From Myxococcales bacterium (lineage in GTDB: Bacteria; Myxococcota_A; Bradymonadia; UBA7976; UBA1532), in NCBI GenBank assembly GCA_020633435.1, contig JACKDP010000002.1:844651-908650 (forward strand): a stretch of 64,000 bases of DNA. Direction: 5' to 3'. Shown here piece after piece: positions 54,854-64,000 of this stretch. The notes beneath the pieces were generated by a model that had not been told where the DNA came from, did not search any database, and was given only the letters and a program-made list of their open reading frames with translations. The position numbers and the translations under genes were made by a program. How positions within the stretch are numbered: position 1 is the first letter of the stretch; each line of letters starts with the position of its first letter.

Positions 54854-55783
54854 ATGGGACCGCACGTCGACGACCTGCACCGGATGGCCGTCTTCGCCCG
54901 CGTGGTGGACGACGGCAGCTTCTCCGGCGCCGCCCGCAGCCTGGGCATCGCCAAGTCGGCCGTGAGCCGGCACGTCGGCCTGCTGGAGCAGGGGCTCGGC
55001 GTGCGCCTGCTCAACCGCACCACCCGCAAGCTGCACCTGACGGAGGCGGGCGAGTCGTTCTACCAGTCGTGCCGCCTCATCCTGGACGAAGCCGAGGAAG
55101 CCGTCCGCCGCGCCCGCGACCTGCAGGACGAGATGATCGGTACCCTCAACATGACGGTGCCGGCGGCCTTCGGGCGGCGGTATGTCCTGCCCCACCTGGC
55201 CACCTTGCTGGAGGCCCACCCCCGGCTCGACCTGCGCCTGCACTTCCAGGACGCCTACCTGGACCTCGTCGCCCGCGGCATCGATCTGGCCATCCGCATC
55301 GGCCAGCTCCCCGACTCCAGCCTGGTGGCCCGCACGCTGTCGACGGTGGACGTCATCCTCTGCGCCTCGCCCGCCTACCTGGCTCGTCGCCAGATGCCGA
55401 CGTCGCCGCAGGATCTCCTGGACCACCCGTGGCTGCTCTACAGCCTCCGCCACCAGCCGAGCCGCATCACCCTGCAGCGCGGCGAGGAGGAGGAGATCAC
55501 CATGAACGTCTCCGGCCGCGTGGTGGCGGACGATGGGCTCGCGCTCGCCGCCTTCATGCACGCGGGCGCCGGCATCGGCATGCTGCCGGTCTGGTACGTC
55601 GCCGACGACATCAAGGCCGGCCGCCTGGTGCACATCCTGCCCGAGTGGGGCGGCCCGCCGGCGCGCGTCTACGCGGTGTATCCCGCCCGCCGCCTGCTGT
55701 CCGCCAAGGTCCGCCGCGTGGTCGACCACCTCGCCGAGGCCTTCGCCGATCCCCCCTGGACGAAGGCCTGCCAGGGTCGCTAG
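54854..55783 (+). CDS. LysR-family transcriptional regulator, 309 aa
   Basis: An N-terminal winged helix-turn-helix (about 8-66: FARVVDDGSFSGAARSLGI, SAVSRHVGLLEQGLGVRLL, RTTRKLHLTEAG) is followed by a LysR substrate-binding domain (about 92-300; IDLAIRIGQLPDSSLVA, GAGIGMLP). The length is normal for the CrgA-like subgroup. It lies two bases after the C45 gene in the same direction; LysR regulators often control the neighbouring gene, so the C45 enzyme is the likely target. The inducer is unknown. Confidence 0.92.
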   Translation: MGPHVDDLHRMAVFARVVDDGSFSGAARSLGIAKSAVSRHVGLLEQGLGVRLLNRTTRKLHLTEAGESFYQSCRLILDEAEEAVRRARDLQDEMIGTLNMTVPAAFGRRYVLPHLATLLEAHPRLDLRLHFQDAYLDLVARGIDLAIRIGQLPDSSLVARTLSTVDVILCASPAYLARRQMPTSPQDLLDHPWLLYSLRHQPSRITLQRGEEEEITMNVSGRVVADDGLALAAFMHAGAGIGMLPVWYVADDIKAGRLVHILPEWGGPPARVYAVYPARRLLSAKVRRVVDHLAEAFADPPWTKACQGR

Positions 55784-56267
55784 CAACCCGCGGACTCTTT
55801 TTTTCGGTCCCAGCCAACTTTTCCGTGACCCCTGGGGTGCTACGTCGTGCAAACACCGTGGCGAGGAGGTGATCCACTCTTGGGGGGGTTCGGGCAGCGG
55901 GGAACCGTTGATCGATCTTGCCGAGGAAGCCACACGGAGGCTGGATGACCATGGGGTGTGCTGGTTCGCCAGGGCGCCCCGAAGTCTGGGCGCTTTCTGA
56001 GGGGGAAGAGTCCCGGCGACCGGTCTGAGAGCTCCCGGGTTGCCATGCTCGGCGGCTTCGTGACCGCCCTTTCGGGGTGGTCGCCCGTCGTTGGTGGGCG
56101 CAGGCCGTGGCCAGCGCCCAATCACCTCCTCGCCCACTTGCCCCCGGCGGCCACCCCGACCGCCCACCCACGCCCGCTCCTCGCCGGCCCTGGCGCCCAC
56201 GTCCCGTGGGTTTGCCACCTCGCCTTGCAGGCACCCACCGAAATCTGGAAGCGTGAGAGGCGGATGC
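55784..56267. other. non-coding part of the convergent gap, before the repeat array
   Basis: No coding signal is convincing. Near the lysR end is a short hairpin GGAC (55792-55795) with GTCC (55807-55810) and a T7 run in the loop. Further on, TGGGCGC (56095-56101) pairs with GCGCCCA (56114-56120) around an inner GGCC/GGCC. A GGGCGCCCC near 55974 could be a decayed start of the array repeat. Confidence 0.5.
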
Positions 56268-56607
56268 GGGCGCCCGACCACCTCGGGGTCGGAGGAAGAT
56301 CGGCCAGGCGCCCGCATCCAATCTGTCGCGACCCGGCGGACGCCGGATCAGGAAGAACGGACGGGCGCCCGACCACCTCGGGGTCGGAGGAAGATCGATC
56401 GGGCGCCCGCCCCAAAGCTGACCATGACCCACCCGCCGGGCGGGTCAGGAAGAACGGACGGGCGCCCGACCACCTCGGGGTCGGAGGAAGATCGGTCGGG
56501 CGCCCGCCCCAGTGCTGTTCACGACCGGCCCACCGGGCGGGTCGAGAGGGAGACCGGACGGGCGCCCGACCACCTCGGGGTCGGAGGAAGATCGGCCGGG
56601 CGCCCGC
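56268..56607. repeat. array of four 48-bp palindrome-ended repeats
   Basis: Copies lie at 56268-56315, 56363-56410, 56460-56507 and 56560-56607, all 48 bp. Each starts with GGGCGCCCG and ends with GGCGCCCGC (copy 1 has AGGCGCCCGC), so both ends are palindromic. Inside, CCGACC pairs with GGTCGG around a seven-base loop, followed by AGGAAGATCG. Only three or four positions differ between copies. The gaps are 47, 49 and 52 bp; they share a conserved right end (copies 2 and 3: AGGAAGAACGGAC) and contain their own imperfect hairpins of GACCC and GGGTC type, so the true unit is 95-100 bp. The array lies between convergent genes, as REP/BIME clusters do. Confidence 0.85.
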
Positions 56608-56653
56608 CCGATGTCTGGGACCCTCAGCGAGGGCCCTCGAAGCTGTCGGACCG

Positions 56654-59524
<2,871 letters not shown>

Positions 59525-59660
59525 CCCTACCGACCCCGATCGACGTGCATACTGGCATCAACGAGGCCCACGCCTGCTGGATACGAAGAAATCGGATCGA
59601 GGGGCCGCATCGGGCGTCGGAAGTGGCGAGGGTGGAATTTTGTATCGCACCACGGGGACG

Positions 59661-59676
59661 GGTCGTTCTATCGACC
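59661..59676. promoter_or_regulatory. inverted repeat before the ECF sigma gene
   Basis: GGTCG, TTCTAT, CGACC form a perfect inverted repeat 35 bases before the ATG at 59712. A GGAATTTT stretch starts at 59634. The spacing between GGAAT and CGTTCTA is longer than usual for an ECF promoter, so autoregulation is only a possibility; the palindrome may be an operator. Confidence 0.3.
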
Positions 59677-59711
59677 GTCCGTCAACGCCAGGGAGCAGCG
59701 AAGCGGAGACG

Positions 59712-60335
59712 ATGTCGGCCTCGACCGCCAGCTTGAATGTGGAGGAGCGCTTCTCCGAAGCCGCCGACGAGGCGGCCGAGGACGAGCTGCTCGTCGCGCG
59801 GTTCCTGGAGGGCGACAACCAGGCCTTCGATCAGCTCTACCGCCGGCATGGCCCGCGGGTCTACCGGCTGGCGTTGCGGATGATGGGCTCGGCGGCCGAC
59901 GCCGAAGATCTGGTGCAGGTGGTGTTCGAGCGCGCCTGGCGCGCCCTCCCCCGGTTTCGGCAGGGGGAGGCCCGGGTGAGCACCTGGCTGTACCGGGTGA
60001 CGGTGAACGCCTGCTTCGACCAGCTCAAGTCCGCGCGCCGCAAGCGCGAGCGCGGCATGGAGCCCGACGCCTTCGCCCAGCAGGCGGACCGGCGGCGGGG
60101 GCCGGAGGAGCGGGTCGCGGCGGCCCAGGCCCGGGGGCTGGTGGAGCAGGCGCTCCAGTCGCTGCCGGAGAAGTATCGGGTGGTGGTCGTGCTGAGGGAC
60201 ATCGAGGAGCGCTCCTACCAGGAGCTGCGCGCCATCCTGAAGCTGCCCATCACCACGCTGAAGATGCGCGCCGTGCGCGGTCGCGAGCAGCTCGCTCGGG
60301 CCTGCGAGCGGCTGGGTCATGAGGGAGGTCGGTGA
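59712..60335 (+). CDS. ECF-type RNA polymerase sigma factor, 207 aa
   Basis: Sigma region 2 is clear (about 25-95: LVARFLEGDNQAFDQLYRRH, DAEDLVQVVFERAW, VSTWLYRVTVNACFDQL) and region 4 follows (about 135-195: ALQSLPEKYRVVVVLRDIE, SYQELRAILKLPITTLKMR). The length is typical of ECF sigma factors of RpoE type. The ATG at 59712 is chosen because upstream sequence in this frame is a shadow of the MopE gene. The stop overlaps the start of the next gene in GTGA, the usual arrangement for a sigma/anti-sigma pair. Confidence 0.92.
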   Translation: MSASTASLNVEERFSEAADEAAEDELLVARFLEGDNQAFDQLYRRHGPRVYRLALRMMGSAADAEDLVQVVFERAWRALPRFRQGEARVSTWLYRVTVNACFDQLKSARRKRERGMEPDAFAQQADRRRGPEERVAAAQARGLVEQALQSLPEKYRVVVVLRDIEERSYQELRAILKLPITTLKMRAVRGREQLARACERLGHEGGR

Positions 60336-60904
60336 TGCGCCGGTCAGATCGAGCAGCAGTGCGCGCCCTGGTGGACGGGGAGCTCTCGGAGCGCGAGGCG
60401 CAGGCCCTCCGGCAGCGGGCGGCCGCCGACGCGGCCCTGGGGGCCTACCTCCGGCAGATGGAGGCGACGACGCAGGCCCTGCGCGGCCTGCAGCAGGTCG
60501 ACGCGCCGCTGCCGACGTTCGTCCGCCCGGTGCATGCCCCGGCGCCGAAGCGCTCCTGGGCCCTCGGGCTGGTGAGCGCGGCGGCCGCGAGCGCCGCCGG
60601 CGGCCTGGCCTGGTGGACGCTGACGACGCCGCCCGCGGCGCCGGTGCCCGACGATGGCAACCTGCCCGTCGAGCTGGCCTTCAACGCCCCCGAGGCGGGC
60701 CAGGTGCAGGTCGCGGGCGACTTCAACGCGTGGCAGCCGACGGCCCTGACCCGGGACGGCGACCGCTGGGCGACGCAGCTCCGGCTGCCCCCCGGGCGCT
60801 ACGCCTACATGTATGTGGTCGACGGCCGGTGGACGGCGGATCCAGAAGCGCATAGCTTCCGGGACGATGAATTCGGTCGCAAGAACGCGGTGCTGCACCT
60901 TTGA
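60332..60904 (+). CDS. anti-sigma-factor-like membrane protein with glycogen-binding-like domain, 190 aa
   Basis: The start overlaps the sigma stop (GTG 60332, or ATG 60335). The N-terminal 60 residues are helical and start RALVDGELSEREAQAL, typical of anti-sigma domains, although the zinc-binding HxxxCxxC is absent. One membrane helix follows (about 75-98). The C-terminal 80 residues form an AMPK/CBM48-type glycogen-binding-like beta domain: VQVAGDFNAWQPTALTRDGD, LPPGRYAYMYVVDG. This domain would face the periplasm and might sense glycan or protein ligands. The same domain recurs in the next gene. Sensing is inference; the fold and order are visible. Confidence 0.82.
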   Translation: MMRRSDRAAVRALVDGELSEREAQALRQRAAADAALGAYLRQMEATTQALRGLQQVDAPLPTFVRPVHAPAPKRSWALGLVSAAAASAAGGLAWWTLTTPPAAPVPDDGNLPVELAFNAPEAGQVQVAGDFNAWQPTALTRDGDRWATQLRLPPGRYAYMYVVDGRWTADPEAHSFRDDEFGRKNAVLHL

Positions 60905-62129
60905 GCTGCTCGGGGCCCTGGCCCTGTTGAGCGCGGCGCCGGTGCGCGCCCAGGAGCCGGGACCCCGGCTGGAGGCCACGGTGGTGGTGGGAGGAGGGTA
61001 CGTGGACAATCCATTCTTCGACGACACCCTCCAGGATGCCGTCACCGACCTGGCCGGCCCCGTGGGCTTCGTCGCGCCGGGCCTCGGCCTGGAGATCGAC
61101 GCGGGGGCGCACCGCCTGGCCCTCCGCGGCAGCGGCCGCCTGACGCGCCACGCGGGCGCCGCCGACGCCCTCGGGGGCCACGGCGCGCTGGGCCTGAGCT
61201 GGCGGGGGCCGCGCCGCGCGGGCTTCGCGGGGGCCGCCAGCGTCGAGGCCCGCCTCGATCACCTCGATCGCTACCCCGAGGACGACCGCCAGCAGGTGCG
61301 CGCTGACAGCCGCCTCCACTGGCAGCCGACCTACCGCACGTGGCTGCAGGCCGGCGTCGGTGGCACGGCCCGCACCTACCCGGAGCGGCCGCTTGAGACG
61401 ACCGACGACCAGGGTGAGCTGCAGCTCGACGAGACCCTCCAGGGGGGCGTCGGGCCCCTGCGCCTCGGCCCGCTGTCGGTGGACCTCGAGCTCGGCGCCG
61501 GCGCCTGGCAGGTGGACGCCAACATCAACCGCCTCGACCGCCGCGGTGGCCAGGCCCAGGGCGCGGTGCTCGTGTCGCTGGGCCAGTTCGGGGTCGAGGC
61601 CTCCGCGGGGCGCTGGGTCCAGTCGTTCGACGTGGCCGACCGCGAAGACGACGGGACGCTCCTCGGCGCCGCGCTGTCCGTGACGCCGGCGAGCTGGTGG
61701 AGCGTCCGGGCCGACGCGCGGCGCCTGGCCTCCGATAGCACCGCCGCCGAGGGGCGCTTCACGCAGTGGCAGGCCATGGTCTCCGTGGCCTTCTCCCTCA
61801 CCACCTCCCTCGCCCCGGCCGCCTGGCTGCCCCTCGGGGTCGAGCGCCTCGCGGATGGCCGGTGGCGCGTCGTGGCCGAGCTGCCGGACGCCCGGCGGGT
61901 GGATGTGGTGGGCGACTTCAACGGCTGGCGGGTGGGCGCGTCGCCCATGCGGCCGGCCGATCCCCCGGGCCGCTGGGTCGCCGAGCTGACCCTGCCCCCG
62001 GGCGCCCATGGCTTCATGTACGTGATCGACAAGACCCGCTATGTGACCCCCGCCGGCGTCCCCACCCGCGAAGACGGGTTCGGGCAGCAGGTGGGCGTCC
62101 TCCGGGTCCCACGGGAGGGCCAGCCATGA
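60867..62129 (+). CDS. outer-membrane beta-barrel-like protein with C-terminal glycogen-binding-like domain, 420 aa
   Basis: The ATG at 60867 lies inside the anti-sigma gene (38-base overlap) and begins a signal (LLGALALLSAAPVRA). The central 290 residues alternate Gly/Leu/Val/Trp strands (LALRGSGRLTRHAGA, VDLELGAGAWQVDANI, FGVEASAGRWVQSFDV) as in a beta-barrel. The last 80 residues repeat the domain of the preceding protein: VDVVGDFNGWRVGASPM, LPPGAHGFMYVID. A globular domain after the last strand would lie in the periplasm, where it could meet the domain of the anti-sigma protein. Such a relay is a hypothesis. Confidence 0.75.
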   Translation: MNSVARTRCCTFELLGALALLSAAPVRAQEPGPRLEATVVVGGGYVDNPFFDDTLQDAVTDLAGPVGFVAPGLGLEIDAGAHRLALRGSGRLTRHAGAADALGGHGALGLSWRGPRRAGFAGAASVEARLDHLDRYPEDDRQQVRADSRLHWQPTYRTWLQAGVGGTARTYPERPLETTDDQGELQLDETLQGGVGPLRLGPLSVDLELGAGAWQVDANINRLDRRGGQAQGAVLVSLGQFGVEASAGRWVQSFDVADREDDGTLLGAALSVTPASWWSVRADARRLASDSTAAEGRFTQWQAMVSVAFSLTTSLAPAAWLPLGVERLADGRWRVVAELPDARRVDVVGDFNGWRVGASPMRPADPPGRWVAELTLPPGAHGFMYVIDKTRYVTPAGVPTREDGFGQQVGVLRVPREGQP

Positions 62130-62818
62130 CGCGGCTCACACGAAGACTCCTCCTCCTGCTGGCCCTCTCGCCGGCCGTGGCGCTGGCCCAGGAGACCCCG
62201 GAGGCCCTCCGCGCCCAGGTGCGCGCCCGGGCGGAGGCGGACGGCGTGCCCGTCGCGCCGCTGGAGCGCAAGATCACCGAGGGCCTCGCCAAGGGCGCCC
62301 CGCCCGCCCTCATCGCCACGGTGGTGGGTCGGCTGCACGATCGCATGAAGGAGGCGGGCGTGCACTGCGCCGGCTGGCAGCGCCGCGAGGACTGCACCGT
62401 CGCCGCGGCCGACGCGCTCCAGGTGGGCCTGCCGGCGACGACGCTCGACGAGGTGCTGGCCCGCGCCGGCGGGGCCGAGGCCGAGCGCCTCGAGGCCCTC
62501 TTCGCCGTGTCGGATCTGCATGTGCGCGGCGTCCCGCCGGACGCGGGGCTGGCGCTCGTGGTGCGGGCCCAGGGCCGCCAGGCCGCCGGCGCGGCGACCA
62601 TCGTCAAGGCCATTCTGGCCGAGGCCGACCGCACCGGCACCCCCGCCGCCGACGTGGCCCGCGCCGCGCTGGCCAGCGAGGGTCATGGGGGCCAGCCGCC
62701 CGTGCGGGAGGGCAGCTTCCACGCGAACCAGGGCCGCGGGAAGGCCGTCGGCCGGCCCGACGAGCACCCCGGCGGCCGCCCCGAGACCCCGCCCGGCCAC
62801 GACAAGGCCCCGAAGTAG
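62126..62818 (+). CDS. exported helical protein, 230 aa
   Basis: The start overlaps the previous stop (ATGA). The signal peptide (LLLLLALSPAVALA) is followed by helical sequence of Ala/Arg/Glu type with two Cys (about 80-90, HCAGWQRREDC), probably a disulphide in the periplasm. The C-terminal 40 residues are disordered and rich in Gly/Pro/His. No domain is recognised. As the fourth gene of the sigma operon it may be a component or target of that response. Confidence 0.72.
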   Translation: MTRLTRRLLLLLALSPAVALAQETPEALRAQVRARAEADGVPVAPLERKITEGLAKGAPPALIATVVGRLHDRMKEAGVHCAGWQRREDCTVAAADALQVGLPATTLDEVLARAGGAEAERLEALFAVSDLHVRGVPPDAGLALVVRAQGRQAAGAATIVKAILAEADRTGTPAADVARAALASEGHGGQPPVREGSFHANQGRGKAVGRPDEHPGGRPETPPGHDKAPK

Positions 62819-62958
62819 CGCCGCCCCCCCGACGGACCCTCCTCGACCCACGCGACGCGCCCGCCGAGCGGGCTCGCGGGCCGCCAGCGGCCGCCCCGAC
62901 GGGCACGGCTGCGCCCCGCGTCCAGGGCCTACCTGCGCCCACCGCCGCCCCCAAGTAA

Positions 62959-62972
62959 GTGTAATTAAACAC
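62959..62972. promoter_or_regulatory. AT-rich GTGT/ACAC palindrome
   Basis: GTGT, AATTAA, ACAC stand out in very GC-rich surroundings about 90 bases before the gene at 63060. The symmetric half-sites suggest an operator, or the upstream part of a promoter; a second AT-rich run (TTTTTT) follows at 62985-62991. The rest of 62819-63059 shows no gene. Confidence 0.35.
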
Positions 62973-63059
62973 CTTTCTCGCCGACTTTTTTCTTGCCGTC
63001 CGTATCCGTTTCGTCTCGGCCTCGTTGAACGACCGGACAACAGCCGACGGAGAACTCTC

Positions 63060-63788
63060 ATGCGTACCCTCATCGCCCTCCTGGCCCTCGCGGCCCTGCC
63101 CGCCTGCTCCAGCTCCGATGGCAAGCTCGACACCGGCCTCAAGCCCCTCGAGGTCCGCTGCGCCGATCCCACCACCGAGGCGGAGGCCTGGCGCTGCGGC
63201 GAGGAGCGCACCGTGGAGTGCACCCACGCCGAGGGCGGGACCGAGGAGGCCATCTATGTGGATGGCGGCGAGGCCTGCAACCCGGACGACTACCAGCTCA
63301 GCGACGCCGGCCCGTACCGGCCCGGTGACCACGTCATCACCATCACCCAGGGCGACGACGCCGTCTGCGAGTCGACGCTGCACGTCGTGGACACCGTCCC
63401 GCCGGTGGCCGAGCCGCACGACGTGGCGCTCTGGTCGCCCAACCACAAGTGGCACGAGCTGACCCCCGCGGACTGCGCCGACATCCACGACGCCTGTGAT
63501 GCCGACGTGGACGTGCGCTTCACCTATGTGACCAGCGACGAGGTGGCCGACGGCCAGGGCGACGGCCACACGTTCCCCGACGTCGAGGGCGACTGCCAGA
63601 CCCTGCGCGTCCGCGCCGAGCGCTCGGGCGGCGGCGATGGCCGCGTGTACCGCATCGGCTTCCGGGCCGAGGATGACGCCGGCAACGTGACCGAGGGCGA
63701 GTGCCGGGCCCTGGTGCCCCACGACCAGGGCGGCACCGACGCCGTCGACAGCGGCGAGGCCGTCCGCCTCGAGCTCGCCTGCGACTGA
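63060..63788 (+). CDS. acidic lipoprotein, 242 aa
   Basis: The ATG at 63060 is preceded by GGAG and starts a lipoprotein signal (LAALPAC, Cys16). The mature part is acidic with about ten Cys, spaced for disulphides, and strand-rich Ig-like sequence: GDHVITITQGDDAVCESTLHV in parts, VDTVPPVAEPHDVALWSPNHK, and a later DDAGNVTEGEC. The order VDTVPPV...DDAGN resembles HYR/PKD-like Ig domains of surface proteins. It has no catalytic motif. Confidence 0.78.
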   Translation: MRTLIALLALAALPACSSSDGKLDTGLKPLEVRCADPTTEAEAWRCGEERTVECTHAEGGTEEAIYVDGGEACNPDDYQLSDAGPYRPGDHVITITQGDDAVCESTLHVVDTVPPVAEPHDVALWSPNHKWHELTPADCADIHDACDADVDVRFTYVTSDEVADGQGDGHTFPDVEGDCQTLRVRAERSGGGDGRVYRIGFRAEDDAGNVTEGECRALVPHDQGGTDAVDSGEAVRLELACD

Positions 63789-63896
63789 TCCCCTGCCCCG
63801 CTCCCGCCCCCCGAATCGACCCACCCCGCCTCACCCCGGTTGAAAGCACCCCACCGGACGCCCCATATTCGGGCCCTTCGTGGATGGGGGGGACAC

Positions 63897-64000
63897 ATGC
63901 GTCACCTGGGAAAGAGTCTGATGATGGTGCTGGCCCTCGGGGCCTGTGATGACGGCGGCAGCGGCGGCGACGCGCCCCAGGCCGACGCCAGCGTCGACGG
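63897..64000 (+). CDS. lipoprotein, 5' part only
   Basis: The frame opens at ATG 63897 with a lipoprotein signal (MRHLGKSLMMVLALGAC, Cys17) followed by an Asp/Gly-rich linker (DDGGSGGDAPQADASVDG) that runs off the window. The linker composition is typical of the surface lipoproteins of this genome. Nothing more can be said from 34 codons. Confidence 0.6.
   Translation, partial: MRHLGKSLMMVLALGACDDGGSGGDAPQADASVD

Noticed and set aside
56268..56607. CRISPR array with 48-bp repeats and 47-52 bp spacers
   Set aside because: The gaps are related to each other (shared right end and similar hairpins), the repeat has palindromes at both ends, spacers and repeats are too long for usual arrays, and no cas gene is in the window.
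59634..59670. Self-regulated ECF promoter before the sigma gene
   Set aside because: GGAAT and CGTTCTA are present but about 25 bases apart, longer than the usual 15-17, so the match is not convincing.

Overview
The window is very GC-rich, densely coded DNA from a member of the Myxococcota (myxobacteria and relatives). The evidence is the combination of MopE-type Cys/Asp repeats, thrombospondin type-3 Ca-binding repeats, MYXO-CTERM sorting tails, many lipoproteins, Hanks-type Ser/Thr kinases, FHA, PEGA and DUF4388 domains, and GTG/TTG starts. I cannot assign a genus. No rRNA, tRNA, CRISPR-Cas locus, prophage or plasmid function was recognised. 47 protein-coding loci are called, two of them cut by the window edges and one with a broken frame.

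Layout. (1) 1-2.2 kb: two MopE-type surface proteins, the second frameshifted, around a small unknown gene. (2) 2.2-8.9 kb, minus strand: a tight operon of a large lipoprotein, a lipoprotein zinc metalloprotease and a beta-barrel protein, behind a plausible promoter at 9019-9047. (3) 9.1-10.7 kb: an AidB-like acyl-CoA dehydrogenase. (4) 10.8-18.1 kb, plus strand: a kinase with DUF4388, a TPR/PEGA protein, a SUMF1 lipoprotein, two small envelope proteins and ApbE. (5) 18.6-25.7 kb: a kinase-SUMF1 fusion convergent with a giant PKD-repeat MYXO-CTERM protein. (6) 25.8-34.5 kb, minus strand: FHA protein, VWA-FHA protein, TPR-PEGA protein, TSP3/beta-propeller lipoprotein and kinase, probably one phosphosignalling operon. 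(7) 34.7-42.9 kb: propeller lipoprotein, histidine kinase, enoyl-CoA hydratase homologue, AbrB-like protein, ferritin-like protein, RecQ and a small membrane protein. (8) 43-44.4 kb: a solitary HUH/Y1 transposase of RAYT type with REP-like DNA. (9) 44.4-55.8 kb: lipoprotein, PabB, a TldD-PP2C-PEGA operon, CYTH protein, halogenase-like flavoenzyme, Asp/Asn hydroxylase-like protein, RlmJ, C45 acyltransferase and LysR regulator. (10) 55.8-56.65 kb: non-coding, with four copies of a 48-bp palindrome-ended repeat. (11) 56.7-59.5 kb: a 956-residue TSP3/MopE lipoprotein. (12) 59.7-62.8 kb: ECF sigma factor, anti-sigma-like protein, outer-membrane protein and exported protein, in which the second and third share a glycogen-binding-like domain. 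(13) two lipoproteins at the right edge.

Most genes build or monitor the cell envelope. Three Ser/Thr kinases, a PP2C phosphatase, two FHA proteins and one histidine kinase lie among lipoproteins, beta-barrels and repeat-rich surface proteins. The most unusual signals are non-coding. The leader of the RAYT gene and the leader of recQ carry the same hairpin-plus-tail element with exactly conserved spacing, and a separate repeat array fills the gap between two convergent genes. All functional statements come from reading motifs by eye; no database search was run.
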